Source: Rheinheimera riviphila (GTDB lineage Bacteria; Pseudomonadota; Gammaproteobacteria; Enterobacterales; Alteromonadaceae). Taken from it: 64,000 nucleotides of DNA. The notes under the pieces are model-generated. The model saw only the letters and a program-made list of their open reading frames with translations, searched no databases and had not been told where the DNA came from. The position numbers and the translations under genes were made by a program. The stretch covers positions 62,001 through 126,000 of the forward strand of contig NZ_SACS01000011.1 of assembly GCF_004005945.1 (NCBI RefSeq), written 5' to 3'. Shown piece after piece: positions 57,223 to 64,000 of this stretch; positions within the stretch are counted from its first letter, which is position 1; each line of letters starts with the position of its first letter.

Positions 57223-57777
57223 CTAATGTTTTGGCCAGGGTGCGCCAGCACTGCAGTTTTCGACTTGTAGTAAGTTCTGCTGCAGGTTATTTGGCAGATA
57301 GATCTGGTTTACCGGTGATGGCGGGTAAGTCAGCTTGTCACTGCATGTCGCACTTTGTCCAGGTCCTGTGACCAGCTTGCTGCCAATTTTGACTTGGCAG
57401 ACGCTGACCACATCCAGCGCGCTCCACTCTGGGCAAATGGCATTGTCGATCCGGTATTGCTCAAGATTGTTGCCGGGCTTGTTGAAACTCCACCATGAAC
57501 CATAAAGCGATTCAGGTCTTGTTTGATCCCATACCCGATACACCAATATATGTTCCGTTACAATCAACACTTGTCCGAGACAAAGTTTGCCAGTACCGGG
57601 CGCGCCCAGTGCGTTTTGCAACAACAACGGATCTGAAGCGGCTATCAGTCCAGCAGGAGCGGGAAGCACGTTGCCAATGCAGATGCCGGAGGTGTCAGTC
57701 GTGGGCTGCACTGCGCTGCAAGCGCTGAGCAGCAGAGGTAGTATCAGGCGCCAGCGATGGGACGGATAATTTGCCAT
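57223..57777 (-). CDS. Hypothetical lipoprotein
   Basis: 184 aa, with a signal peptide ending in a lipobox (LLLSAC, Cys about 20). The mature part has several cysteines (CIGNV, CLGQV, CPEWS, CQVKI, CSDKL, CSAG) that could form disulfides. VYRVWDQTRPESLYGSWWSF is the most distinctive segment. Family not recognised. It is the last chromosomal gene before the retron island. Confidence 0.7.
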   Translation of the reverse strand: MANYPSHRWRLILPLLLSACSAVQPTTDTSGICIGNVLPAPAGLIAASDPLLLQNALGAPGTGKLCLGQVLIVTEHILVYRVWDQTRPESLYGSWWSFNKPGNNLEQYRIDNAICPEWSALDVVSVCQVKIGSKLVTGPGQSATCSDKLTYPPSPVNQIYLPNNLQQNLLQVENCSAGAPWPKH

Positions 57778-57882
57778 AAACCAATTTCCTAGGCGCGTTG
57801 CCGCCTGCCGCTACATGTCTGAATCAGATACCGTAGAATTTAGTCGCTTAAAATGCGAAACGTCAAACTAATGCAATGACAA

Positions 57883-57911
57883 TAAAAAACGCCGCTGATG
57901 AGAGCGGCGTT
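57883..57911 (-). terminator. Terminator of the displaced DUF885 3' end
   Basis: AACGCCGCT / AGCGGCGTT 9-bp stem followed on the minus strand by a T run. It parallels the terminator at 60904-60932, showing that the duplicated 3' end kept its own terminator. Confidence 0.85.
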
Positions 57912-57935
57912 GTTATTCAGATTGGTCAGACGGTA

Positions 57936-58057
57936 TTAAGCCGCTCTATTGCTCGCGATATACTGATCAACCAGCGTTTCCAGTACGTCCAACGGCACGG
58001 CGCCATTTTTCAGCACGACATCGTGGAATGCACGGATATCAAATTTGTCGCCAAGCG
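57936..58057 (-). pseudogene. Displaced 3' fragment of a DUF885 peptidase gene
   Basis: Encodes the last ~40 residues of the peptidase ([20 protein letters not shown] onward, to stop) without any 5' portion. Its 125-bp core (57933-58057) matches 60959-61083 with four differences, three of them synonymous and one Lys-to-Arg. It marks the distal boundary of the retron island. Either an original chromosomal end or an end imported from a related strain. Confidence 0.88.
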
Positions 58058-58158
58058 GAAAAGATGCAGTGGAAAAGATGCAGAAGATGCAGGGTCAGGT
58101 CTTGCTTTTTGCCACCCGCGAGCCCGAATTGAAAAGGCAAAAAGCAAGACCTGACCCT
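58058..58158. repeat. Direct repeats and perfect 23-bp inverted repeat at the island edge
   Basis: Three copies of AAGATGCAG (58061-58090, the first two as GGAAAAGATGCAGT) are followed by a perfect 23-bp inverted repeat: 58091-58113 (AGGGTCAGGTCTTGC...) with 58136-58158. The AGGGTCAGGTCTTGC word resembles REP elements associated with RAYT (IS200-like) transposases, but no transposase gene is here. Confidence 0.7.
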
Positions 58159-58170
58159 CAGCATTCCCAC

Positions 58171-59499
58171 TTAACGATTGATAAATGAATGGATCGCCTG
58201 ATAAAAAGCCGACACTTTTGCTTCAAAACCGTGTTCTAGAATAGTAAAAATGTCCTTACGGGTGAGATTATGTGCTTTACGATTTTCCTGTAACTTTTTC
58301 CAATAGGCTTTAGATTTGGCATTTTCTGGCGCGACATCCGGGAGATTATACAAAGCATTTTCTTCTTTGTACTTCCGGAATATTTCGTCTTCAATATCAT
58401 CGTAAGGGCTGATAATGACGTCCGCACGGCGACCATATTTGGCTTGTGCATCACCGTCCAGAACGGCAATAGCGTCTTTGGATGAGCAGATGAAACCGGT
58501 CGCTGCATTACGCTTCATCAAATCAATCACGTTGCCACAGCCACCAATATAAATGACCTTCACTCGATTATTCGTTGCCATAGTTGAGAGCTTAAGGTTG
58601 ATATAGCTCTCAAGTGTCACGTCTTCGGTTAATATAAACTTGTCATACCCTTGGAACCCAAACATTTCCAATTGAATAAAGCTGTAAGAGACCAGATTAT
58701 GGCTGACCGCCCCGTTTTCACTTTTCAGATAGATGATTGGCGTGCCGTATTCATAGATGGTTTTTATTATGGCGAGAGAGTGCGTGGTAAAGAGTATTTT
58801 GATGTTCCTTTCTATGCAGATATTGCTGATCGCATTCATCAGTGAAACCTGTGCTGAGGAATCAAGGGATACGTCTATTTCATCTATGATGATAAGCCGA
58901 CTTGAAGAGGTTATCATCTTGAAAATACTGATAACAAAGAACTCCCCTGAACTGAAATAGTCTTCACGTATATATCGGTTATTCTCAAGCGGCAGAAAAT
59001 AGTAGTTTACGCCCTTAATGTTCACAAGTTTCAGATTCTGAAACTTGTGAACATCCTTGTAAACGGAATTGAGGAAAGCTATGAGTTCGTGTGCGTCTTC
59101 ATAATCTCCTCTTAAGTACTTTTCCCTAAGCGTCATATCGATGCTTCCCAAGGAAGGAAAATCAGAGAAACGTTTACCATAAGGAATCGGCAGTTCGACG
59201 TTTAGAAACGCTTCGTCCCGGAGAACGTTGTTCGTATCAAGATCACCATCTTTGAACCTGAACATGTAGACGTCTTCGTTAATTTTAACGTCTATCTGCG
59301 TATTTTCATTGATACTAAACGCCGACGACGTTTTACTAATGATGGCAGTGTCCTTCAGTAGGGCAAGTGCTTTAATGATTGACGTTTTGCCCACGCCATT
59401 CTTGCTTGTCATACAAATAAGTGGGTCGCGTGAAAAGTCGAAGATGACGCTAATTTCGGCCAGATGTTGCAAAGCTCTGATATCTATACTGACGATCAT
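58171..59499 (-). CDS. Retron-associated ATPase with C-terminal TOPRIM-like domain (OLD-like effector)
   Basis: 442 aa. ABC/Rad50-like ATPase: Walker A SKNGVGKTS (32-40), signature YFSSGEFF (181-188), Walker B LIIIDEIDVSL (202-212, Asp 206/Glu 207) and switch FTTHSL (His 240). The C-terminal segment fits a TOPRIM fold: acidic FILTEDVTLESYI (Glu 292, Glu 297), GGCGNVIDLMKR, and IAVLDGDA (DxD at 348-350), with PYDDIEDEIF after. OLD-family nucleases share this layout. It starts within the RT stop codon (ATGA) behind an AAGGA site. Expected role: effector held inactive by the retron RNA/DNA-RT complex and released on phage infection (inference from known type I retrons). AT-richer by eye than the flanks. 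Confidence 0.88.
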   Translation of the reverse strand: MIVSIDIRALQHLAEISVIFDFSRDPLICMTSKNGVGKTSIIKALALLKDTAIISKTSSAFSINENTQIDVKINEDVYMFRFKDGDLDTNNVLRDEAFLNVELPIPYGKRFSDFPSLGSIDMTLREKYLRGDYEDAHELIAFLNSVYKDVHKFQNLKLVNIKGVNYYFLPLENNRYIREDYFSSGEFFVISIFKMITSSSRLIIIDEIDVSLDSSAQVSLMNAISNICIERNIKILFTTHSLAIIKTIYEYGTPIIYLKSENGAVSHNLVSYSFIQLEMFGFQGYDKFILTEDVTLESYINLKLSTMATNNRVKVIYIGGCGNVIDLMKRNAATGFICSSKDAIAVLDGDAQAKYGRRADVIISPYDDIEDEIFRKYKEENALYNLPDVAPENAKSKAYWKKLQENRKAHNLTRKDIFTILEHGFEAKVSAFYQAIHSFINR

Positions 59500-60467
59500 T
59501 TCAACAGTTCCTTGCCTTTGAGCAGCTTACTGATAATGGCGTTCCCGTATTTTTTACGTAGATGAAAAAGGTAGTCACTGTCGATATTGTGTATTTGGCT
59601 CAGAACGCCTGCGATTGACAGAATCGACGCCATCTCTTCCATGCCGGTATAATTCACCAATTTTTCTCTGTTAGTTTTCAACAGGTGCAGCTTCACTTCA
59701 ATATCGGTTTTGGTTGCTTTACTGACTGTCATTTTTCCGTCATTCAGTATACTTATTCCCAGAATTTGTCTTTCAAACTTTTTCGTAATCAGTTTTGTTT
59801 TTTTATGATTGATGGATAGTTTCAGGAATGCGTCTGATGAGAGTATGGCTGTAAGGTCGTCTGTGATCTTGTCTTTATTCATTTCATTCCGCGACGAAAT
59901 AATAAGATCATCCGCGTAACGACTGTAGATATAGTCGTTCTCTTTGCAGTAGGCATCAATGATGTTGTCATAATCATAAAAACAGAAGTTACTGATTGAG
60001 GGCGAGCATGAGAATCCCACTGGTAGATGGTTATCGATGGTGCACAGATAAACGATCCTCTCGATATTCTCTCTGACCTCTCCAGAGTCCACCGTTCTTA
60101 TATGTTCACAGTATTTAGAAAGCGAGTGATACACGCCTTTAGCTCTGATTGAGTTGAAAAATTTCGATATGTCTGTTTTAAAAATAAATTCACTGTTGCA
60201 GTGTGGCCGGACGGCGTCAGTAATATTCACGTCTTTCCGGTAAGAAAAAACTATATCTTTTCTCACAGGCATTTCGTTGAACACAAACAGGGAAAGAAAA
60301 GTATGAATAACTTTAAGCTTGTCGGAACACTTGTAAAGCTCAAGCTTACTTTTACTCAAGGGAATAAGACTGGCTTCATCTTCAGTTCTAAGAGTATAGA
60401 AATCAGAGAAGTTTTTTTTGTTATTGAAGTAGGCATTAAAAACGCTCTCCAGACTGTTATCCTTCAT
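59496..60467 (-). CDS. Retron-type reverse transcriptase
   Basis: 323-aa RT. Motif A FKTDISKFFNSI (catalytic Asp 99), motif B LPVGFSCSPSISNFCF (148-163), motif C YADD (184-187), motif D NHKKTKLITKK (220-230). Compact single-domain length fits retron RTs. The signatures outside the core are divergent: DAVRPH (84-89) in place of NAxxH, and ILG (235-237) in place of the VTG triplet. No maturase or endonuclease domain, which argues against a group II intron. AGGT site before ATG 60467. Directly downstream of the structured RNA and overlapping the ATPase gene by ATGA. Confidence 0.92.
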   Translation of the reverse strand: MKDNSLESVFNAYFNNKKNFSDFYTLRTEDEASLIPLSKSKLELYKCSDKLKVIHTFLSLFVFNEMPVRKDIVFSYRKDVNITDAVRPHCNSEFIFKTDISKFFNSIRAKGVYHSLSKYCEHIRTVDSGEVRENIERIVYLCTIDNHLPVGFSCSPSISNFCFYDYDNIIDAYCKENDYIYSRYADDLIISSRNEMNKDKITDDLTAILSSDAFLKLSINHKKTKLITKKFERQILGISILNDGKMTVSKATKTDIEVKLHLLKTNREKLVNYTGMEEMASILSIAGVLSQIHNIDSDYLFHLRKKYGNAIISKLLKGKELLK

Positions 60468-60513
60468 TCATCTTTTACCTATGCTTGATCTGATGTCGTA
60501 ATCAGAAAGAGTT

Positions 60514-60718
60514 GACTGAAGAGCCTTTACATGTGCCGTAAATTATTAAGGCCCCCGATAATTGCTTAACGGGAGCCTTAGTAATTTACGAGACTTATAC
60601 TGCCTATAGAGGCTTCCTGATTGACCGGAGATGCTCCAAGGTCAGAAGCATGAGATTATTATGGGCACTTTCGTGTCCTTTATCAAGCCCGTTGATTCAC
60701 GTGGCTGACCTTTCAGTC
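60514..60718 (-). ncRNA. Candidate retron msr-msd RNA
   Basis: Roughly 205-nt structured region ahead of the RT gene. Possible a1/a2: GACTGAA at the 5' end (60712-60718, minus reading) pairs with TTCAGTC at the 3' end (60514-60520), and AGCC (60703-60706) with GGCT (60522-60525). Hairpins inside: 60663-60678 (5 of 6 pairs), compound 60612-60649 (GCTTC, TGACC and GGAG arms around ATG), and long 60537-60590 (19 of 21 pairs, two mismatches, 12-nt loop), the last a good msd stem. The exact msr/msd boundary and branching G were not determined. Confidence 0.72.
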
Positions 60719-60720
60719 GA

Positions 60721-60749
60721 TCAATATGCTTAGATTGATACAATGTCAG
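60721..60749 (-). promoter_or_regulatory. Promoter for the retron RNA/operon
   Basis: Minus strand: -35 CTGACA (60744-60749), 17-bp spacer, -10 TATTGA (60721-60726). Predicted start at about 60714-60716, right at the candidate a1. The stretch from 60750 to 60903 up to the DUF885 terminator holds no gene; small hairpins at 60720-60739 (ATCAAT/ATTGAT) and 60754-60766 (TGGCA/TGCCA) overlap the promoter. Confidence 0.6.
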
Positions 60750-60903
60750 CTTTTGGCACAATGCCACGATCAGACGAAGTGGGAATTTCAGTTAATTGGC
60801 AACACCTGGTAAGGAACGGTTGCACTGTTGCGGTAAATTAATTGCAATTAACCACGCAGTCATAAATCCGCCAGACTGCACCTTAGCCAGGTTGGCATCG
60901 GCC

Positions 60904-60932
60904 AAAAAAAACGCCGCATAAAAGCGGCGTTT
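60904..60932 (-). terminator. Terminator of the DUF885 peptidase gene
   Basis: AAACGCCGC / GCGGCGTTT 9-bp stem and an eight-base T run on the minus strand, 30 bp beyond the stop. It would separate the peptidase transcript from the retron promoter. Confidence 0.9.
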
Positions 60933-60961
60933 CCATCAAAACCATTTACCAATTACCAGTA

Positions 60962-62812
60962 TTAAGCCGCTTTATTGCTCGCAATATACTGATCAACCAG
61001 CGTTTCCAATACGTCCAACGGCACGGCGCCATTTTTCAGCACGACATCGTGGAATGCGCGGATATCAAATTTGTCGCCAAGCGCTGTTTTGGCTTTTTCG
61101 CGCAGTTCGACAATTTTGATCATACCGATTTTGTAAGCCGTTGCTTGTGATGGCATCACGATATAACGTTCAATCGCGTTATCAACTTCAGATTTAGCAT
61201 TAGGTGTATTGGTTGCTAAATAGGTAATGGCTTCTTCACGGGTCCACTTTTTCGCGTGAATACCGGTGTCGACCACCAAACGGCAGGCGCGCCATAGTTC
61301 CATCGCTAAGCGGCCAAAATCGGAGTAGGGGTCTTGATACATGCCGATTTCTTTTGGCAGCATTTCAGTGTACAAACCCCAACCTTCAACATAAGCGGTG
61401 TAACCACCAAATTTACGGAACTTCGGCACATTTTCCAGTTCCTGGGCGATGGCGATTTGCATATGGTGGCCCGGAATACCTTCATGGAACGCCAGCGCTT
61501 CCAGCTCGTATTTTGGCATGCCTTTCATCCGGAACAGGTTGGCGTAATACACGCCAGGGCGTTTGCCGTCCATTGATGGTTGCTCGTAGAAAGCTTTGCC
61601 AGCCGATTGTTCACGGAAGGGTTCAACTGCTTTCACAATCATGTCAGCTTTAGGTTTGACCAGAAACAACGAATCCAGTTTGCCTTTCATCTCGTCGATG
61701 ACGCGGGTGGCTTCGGTTAAATAAGCCGCTTTGCCTTCGGCAGTGTCCGGGTAATAGAACTGGGCGTCGTCGCGCATAAAGCTGAAAAAGGCTTGTAAAT
61801 CGCCTTTAAAACCAACCTTTTGCATGATGGCCTGCATTTCCTGATGGATACGCGCTACTTCAGACAGACCCAAATCGTGAATTTGATCGGCGGTCATGGT
61901 GGTCGTGGTGGTACGCGCTAACGCGTTGTTGTAGAACTCAGCGCCATCTTTAAAGCGCCATACGCCATCCTCGGTACCAGCTTTGGTTTCCAGCGTGGTC
62001 AGGTAGCTGATCAACTGCTCATAAGCTGGCTTGACGCTGCTCACCAATGCCACTTCGGCTTCTTTGATCAACATTTGTTTGGCGGCATCGTCAATGGTTA
62101 ACTTATTGACTTTACCGCGGAAATCTTCGAGCAACGTGCTGTCAGCGCCTTCAGTAAACGGCGCACCTTTAATCAAATTCTGACTGGCACCAATCACATG
62201 GGGGAACACAAATTTTGGTGGAATGATGCCAAGTTCTGCCCGTTTATCCAGCTGCGTCATCAATTGTTGAAACAGCGTCTGCACGCCGTTGAGCCGCGCG
62301 ATATAAGCTTTGGCATCGGATTCGTCGGCAATCTGGTGTTGGTTAATTAGTAAAGACGCCACCATCGAGTGGGTGCCATACATCTGATTGACCGGGTAGT
62401 TGTACAACCGCCATTTGTCATCAGCGATTTGTTGTTCGGCTTGTTGTTTAAACAGTTGGTAACTGAGTTTGGACTGCTCGTCTAAGGCTTCGACATTAAA
62501 GCTTTTCAGTTGCTCTAATTGTTGTTTGGTCAGCTCCAGCGTTTTTGCCGCTTGTTCGTCGGTCATTGGCTCCCATTTGTCGTAGTCTTTTTTAATGCCT
62601 AAATAGGTGAGCGACGTTGGGCTTAATTCAACTTGATCCATAAAGGCTTTTTCAAAAAAAGCGCTGATTTTTTCGTTTTCGTTCTGAACCATGGCAGTCG
62701 CTGCTGGTGTTGCAGCTTCGGTGCTGGCAGTGCTGGCTTTTTCGGCCGGTGAACAGGCACCGAGCAAGGCTAAAGTGACGGCCAGGGCCAGCGTCGATTT
62801 GGTTAATTTCAT
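60962..62812 (-). CDS. DUF885 family lipoprotein peptidase
   Basis: 616 aa. Lipoprotein signal (LALAVTLALLGAC, Cys about 20) followed by an Ala/Thr-rich linker. The DUF885 domain has a zinc-peptidase-like HEGIPGHH motif (ALAFHEGIPGHHMQIAIAQE), then GGYTAYVEGWGLYTEMLPKE and RLVVDTGIHAKKWTREEAI. Probably a periplasmic or membrane-anchored metallopeptidase; natural substrate unknown. The last ~125 bp are duplicated at 57933-58057 across the retron island, so the current 3' end may be the imported copy. The protein is full length and looks functional. Confidence 0.9.
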   Translation of the reverse strand: MKLTKSTLALAVTLALLGACSPAEKASTASTEAATPAATAMVQNENEKISAFFEKAFMDQVELSPTSLTYLGIKKDYDKWEPMTDEQAAKTLELTKQQLEQLKSFNVEALDEQSKLSYQLFKQQAEQQIADDKWRLYNYPVNQMYGTHSMVASLLINQHQIADESDAKAYIARLNGVQTLFQQLMTQLDKRAELGIIPPKFVFPHVIGASQNLIKGAPFTEGADSTLLEDFRGKVNKLTIDDAAKQMLIKEAEVALVSSVKPAYEQLISYLTTLETKAGTEDGVWRFKDGAEFYNNALARTTTTTMTADQIHDLGLSEVARIHQEMQAIMQKVGFKGDLQAFFSFMRDDAQFYYPDTAEGKAAYLTEATRVIDEMKGKLDSLFLVKPKADMIVKAVEPFREQSAGKAFYEQPSMDGKRPGVYYANLFRMKGMPKYELEALAFHEGIPGHHMQIAIAQELENVPKFRKFGGYTAYVEGWGLYTEMLPKEIGMYQDPYSDFGRLAMELWRACRLVVDTGIHAKKWTREEAITYLATNTPNAKSEVDNAIERYIVMPSQATAYKIGMIKIVELREKAKTALGDKFDIRAFHDVVLKNGAVPLDVLETLVDQYIASNKAA

Positions 62813-62933
62813 TGTTACCTCTGTAATTGCGTGGGTGCGCTTTGTTTTGATCTAGCTTGTTGCTGCGCGGTTGAGTGACATTCAGAAAAACTCACTGATC
62901 TTGTTTATCATGTTGCTGCTTGTGCTGCCAAGC

Positions 62934-64000
62934 TTATAAAAACATCTGCAGCAAATCATTCAGATATCGCACGCCATGGGGCGTGATTTGATAGTGCTGA
63001 TCTTGCTGGTTAACTAATCCTAATTGCATGGCTTTGACAAGGATCGGCTCGACTGTTGCGGCAGGTAAACCGGTATATGCGGTAAATTCAGCAATGCTAC
63101 AAGTCTCCAGCAGCCGGAAGCGATTCATAAAATACTCGAAGGGTAATTCGTCGCTTGGCACTGGTGTGGCGCTGTCCAGATATGCCTTGCTCAAATCCAT
63201 ATAACCTTTGGGATGTTTCACTTTCACCGTGCGGACAATGTGGCCGTGCTCAGGCAGGGTAATTTTGCCGTGTGCACCACAGCCAATGCCTAAATAATCA
63301 CCAAAGCGCCAGTAATTCAGATTATGTCGACACTGAAAACCCACTTTGGCATAAGCCGAAGTTTCATATTGCTGATAACCAGCGGCGGTTAATAAGGCAT
63401 GGCCTTGTTCCTGAATGTCCCACAAAATATCATCTTCCGGTAATACCGGCGGCTTCGAAGCAAAAGCAGTATTAGGTTCAATGGTCAGTTGATACCAGGA
63501 TAAATGCGGCGGTTGCAGCGCAATGGCTTGCTGTAAATCGCTGAGCGCATCGTCGATACTTTGCTCCGGCAGGCCGTGCATTAAATCGAGGTTAAAACTT
63601 TTTAAAGGGCTGTTGGTGAGTAATGCCGTCGCTAGTTGTGCGGCGTTGCTGGCTTCAGCGCCTTGATGAATACGACCAAGCCGCGTGAGTTTATCGTTTT
63701 GGAAACTTTGCACCCCAATGGAGAAACGGCTAACTCCGGCTTTGACATAACCGGCAAAACGCTCGGCTTCAACGGTGCCAGGGTTGGCTTCCATAGTGAT
63801 TTCGATATCAGCCGCAAAAGCTATTCTGCTTTGTACACCGTCTAAAATAGCGGCAATGCCTTCAGCGCTAAACACGCTTGGCGTACCGCCGCCGATAAAA
63901 ATACTGTGTAGTGTCCGGCCTTGCACGTACTCAAGATCGAGGTCTAAATCGGCCAGCAAATGGGCGATATATTCCTGCTCCGGAATACCTTGTTTCACCG
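62934..64000 (-). CDS. hemW: Radical SAM heme chaperone HemW (N-terminus outside the window)
   Basis: Truncated by the window edge; at least 355 residues are present. SIFIGGGTPSVFSAEGI, ITMEANPGTVEAERFAGYVKAGVSRFSIGVQSF, FNLDLMHGLPEQSIDDAL and HNLNYWRFGDYLGIGCGAHG identify HemW (formerly annotated HemN-like). The CxxxCxxC iron-sulfur motif expected near the N-terminus lies beyond position 64000. It binds heme and inserts it into acceptor proteins; it is not coproporphyrinogen oxidase. Confidence 0.93.
   Translation of the reverse strand, partial: VKQGIPEQEYIAHLLADLDLDLEYVQGRTLHSIFIGGGTPSVFSAEGIAAILDGVQSRIAFAADIEITMEANPGTVEAERFAGYVKAGVSRFSIGVQSFQNDKLTRLGRIHQGAEASNAAQLATALLTNSPLKSFNLDLMHGLPEQSIDDALSDLQQAIALQPPHLSWYQLTIEPNTAFASKPPVLPEDDILWDIQEQGHALLTAAGYQQYETSAYAKVGFQCRHNLNYWRFGDYLGIGCGAHGKITLPEHGHIVRTVKVKHPKGYMDLSKAYLDSATPVPSDELPFEYFMNRFRLLETCSIAEFTAYTGLPAATVEPILVKAMQLGLVNQQDQHYQITPHGVRYLNDLLQMFL

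Noticed and set aside
57876-58154. 92-aa plus-strand reading frame
   Set aside because: It runs antisense through the displaced DUF885 fragment and the palindrome; no ribosome site and no family resemblance.
59496-60467. Group II intron or diversity-generating retroelement
   Set aside because: RT has no maturase or endonuclease domain, no intron domain V was seen, and there is no template/variable repeat pair or accessory Avd-like gene.
58058-60961. Prophage or integrative element with its own integrase
   Set aside because: Only the RT and ATPase genes are coding; no recombinase, structural or replication gene is present despite the att-like duplicated ends.
1-64000. CRISPR array, tRNA or rRNA genes
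   Set aside because: No regularly spaced direct repeats and no recognisable tRNA or rRNA sequence were noticed on reading; a covariance search was not possible.

Overview
The window is chromosomal DNA of a gammaproteobacterium. The gene order nrdR-ribD-ribE-ribB-ribH-nusB-thiL-pgpA, the neighbouring xseB-ispA-dxs and pomA-pomB-thiI blocks, and an accessory set of DUF2982, DUF2058/YaiL, a DUF885 peptidase and many c-di-GMP proteins fit the Alteromonadales/Chromatiaceae, most like Rheinheimera or Alishewanella. That placement is inferred from content and synteny and was not searched. No rRNA, tRNA, CRISPR array, integrase or complete insertion sequence was seen.

Layout. 0-4.6 kb: signalling cluster (histidine kinase, REC-GGDEF-EAL protein, REC-HDOD protein, small membrane protein). 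4.7-11.9 kb: housekeeping genes (mltD, gloB, a yafS-like methyltransferase, yaiI, a GNAT protein, yaiL, a DEAD-box helicase, a cold-shock gene with a long leader). 12-13.4 kb: a 245-bp MITE-like element and SOS-controlled dinB. 13.6-20.9 kb: glyA and the riboflavin/nusB/thiL/pgpA block. 21-24 kb: a large sensor diguanylate cyclase. 24-31.6 kb: dxs-ispA-xseB (minus strand), the sodium-type flagellar stator pomAB, thiI and panE. 31.6-43.9 kb: VanZ-like, yajQ, a cobalamin riboswitch with a BtuB-type receptor, msrA, a renalase-like/SDR pair, then a B12 import and adenosylation operon (btuD-btuC-cobO-btuF) and a NIT-domain membrane protein. 44-48.2 kb: RND efflux pump and adaptor. 48.3-57.8 kb: small and conserved hypothetical proteins, FapA, YggN-like, an aspartoacylase-like protein with rimK, and the Mg transporters mgtE and corA. 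57.9-61 kb: accessory island. 61-64 kb: DUF885 lipoprotein peptidase and a truncated hemW.

The standout is the island at about 58.06-60.96 kb. On the minus strand it carries a promoter, a roughly 205-nt structured RNA, a YADD reverse transcriptase and an ABC-type ATPase with a C-terminal TOPRIM-like segment. The two genes overlap by ATGA. This is the architecture of a retron anti-phage system, closest in composition to the ATPase-TOPRIM (OLD-like) type I retrons. The RNA has a long 21-position hairpin, a second compound hairpin and flanking complementary ends that look like a1/a2. The island is bracketed by two 125-bp copies (four mismatches) of the 3' end of the DUF885 gene, each followed by its own terminator. 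It therefore appears to have inserted at the end of that gene while leaving it intact.

Two families of small palindromic mobile repeats were also found. One, of about 128 bp with ends TATACCC...GGGTATA, has three full-length copies and two derivatives, all in promoter or leader regions. The other is a TA-flanked MITE. A third palindrome, resembling REP sequences of RAYT transposases, sits at the distal edge of the retron island.
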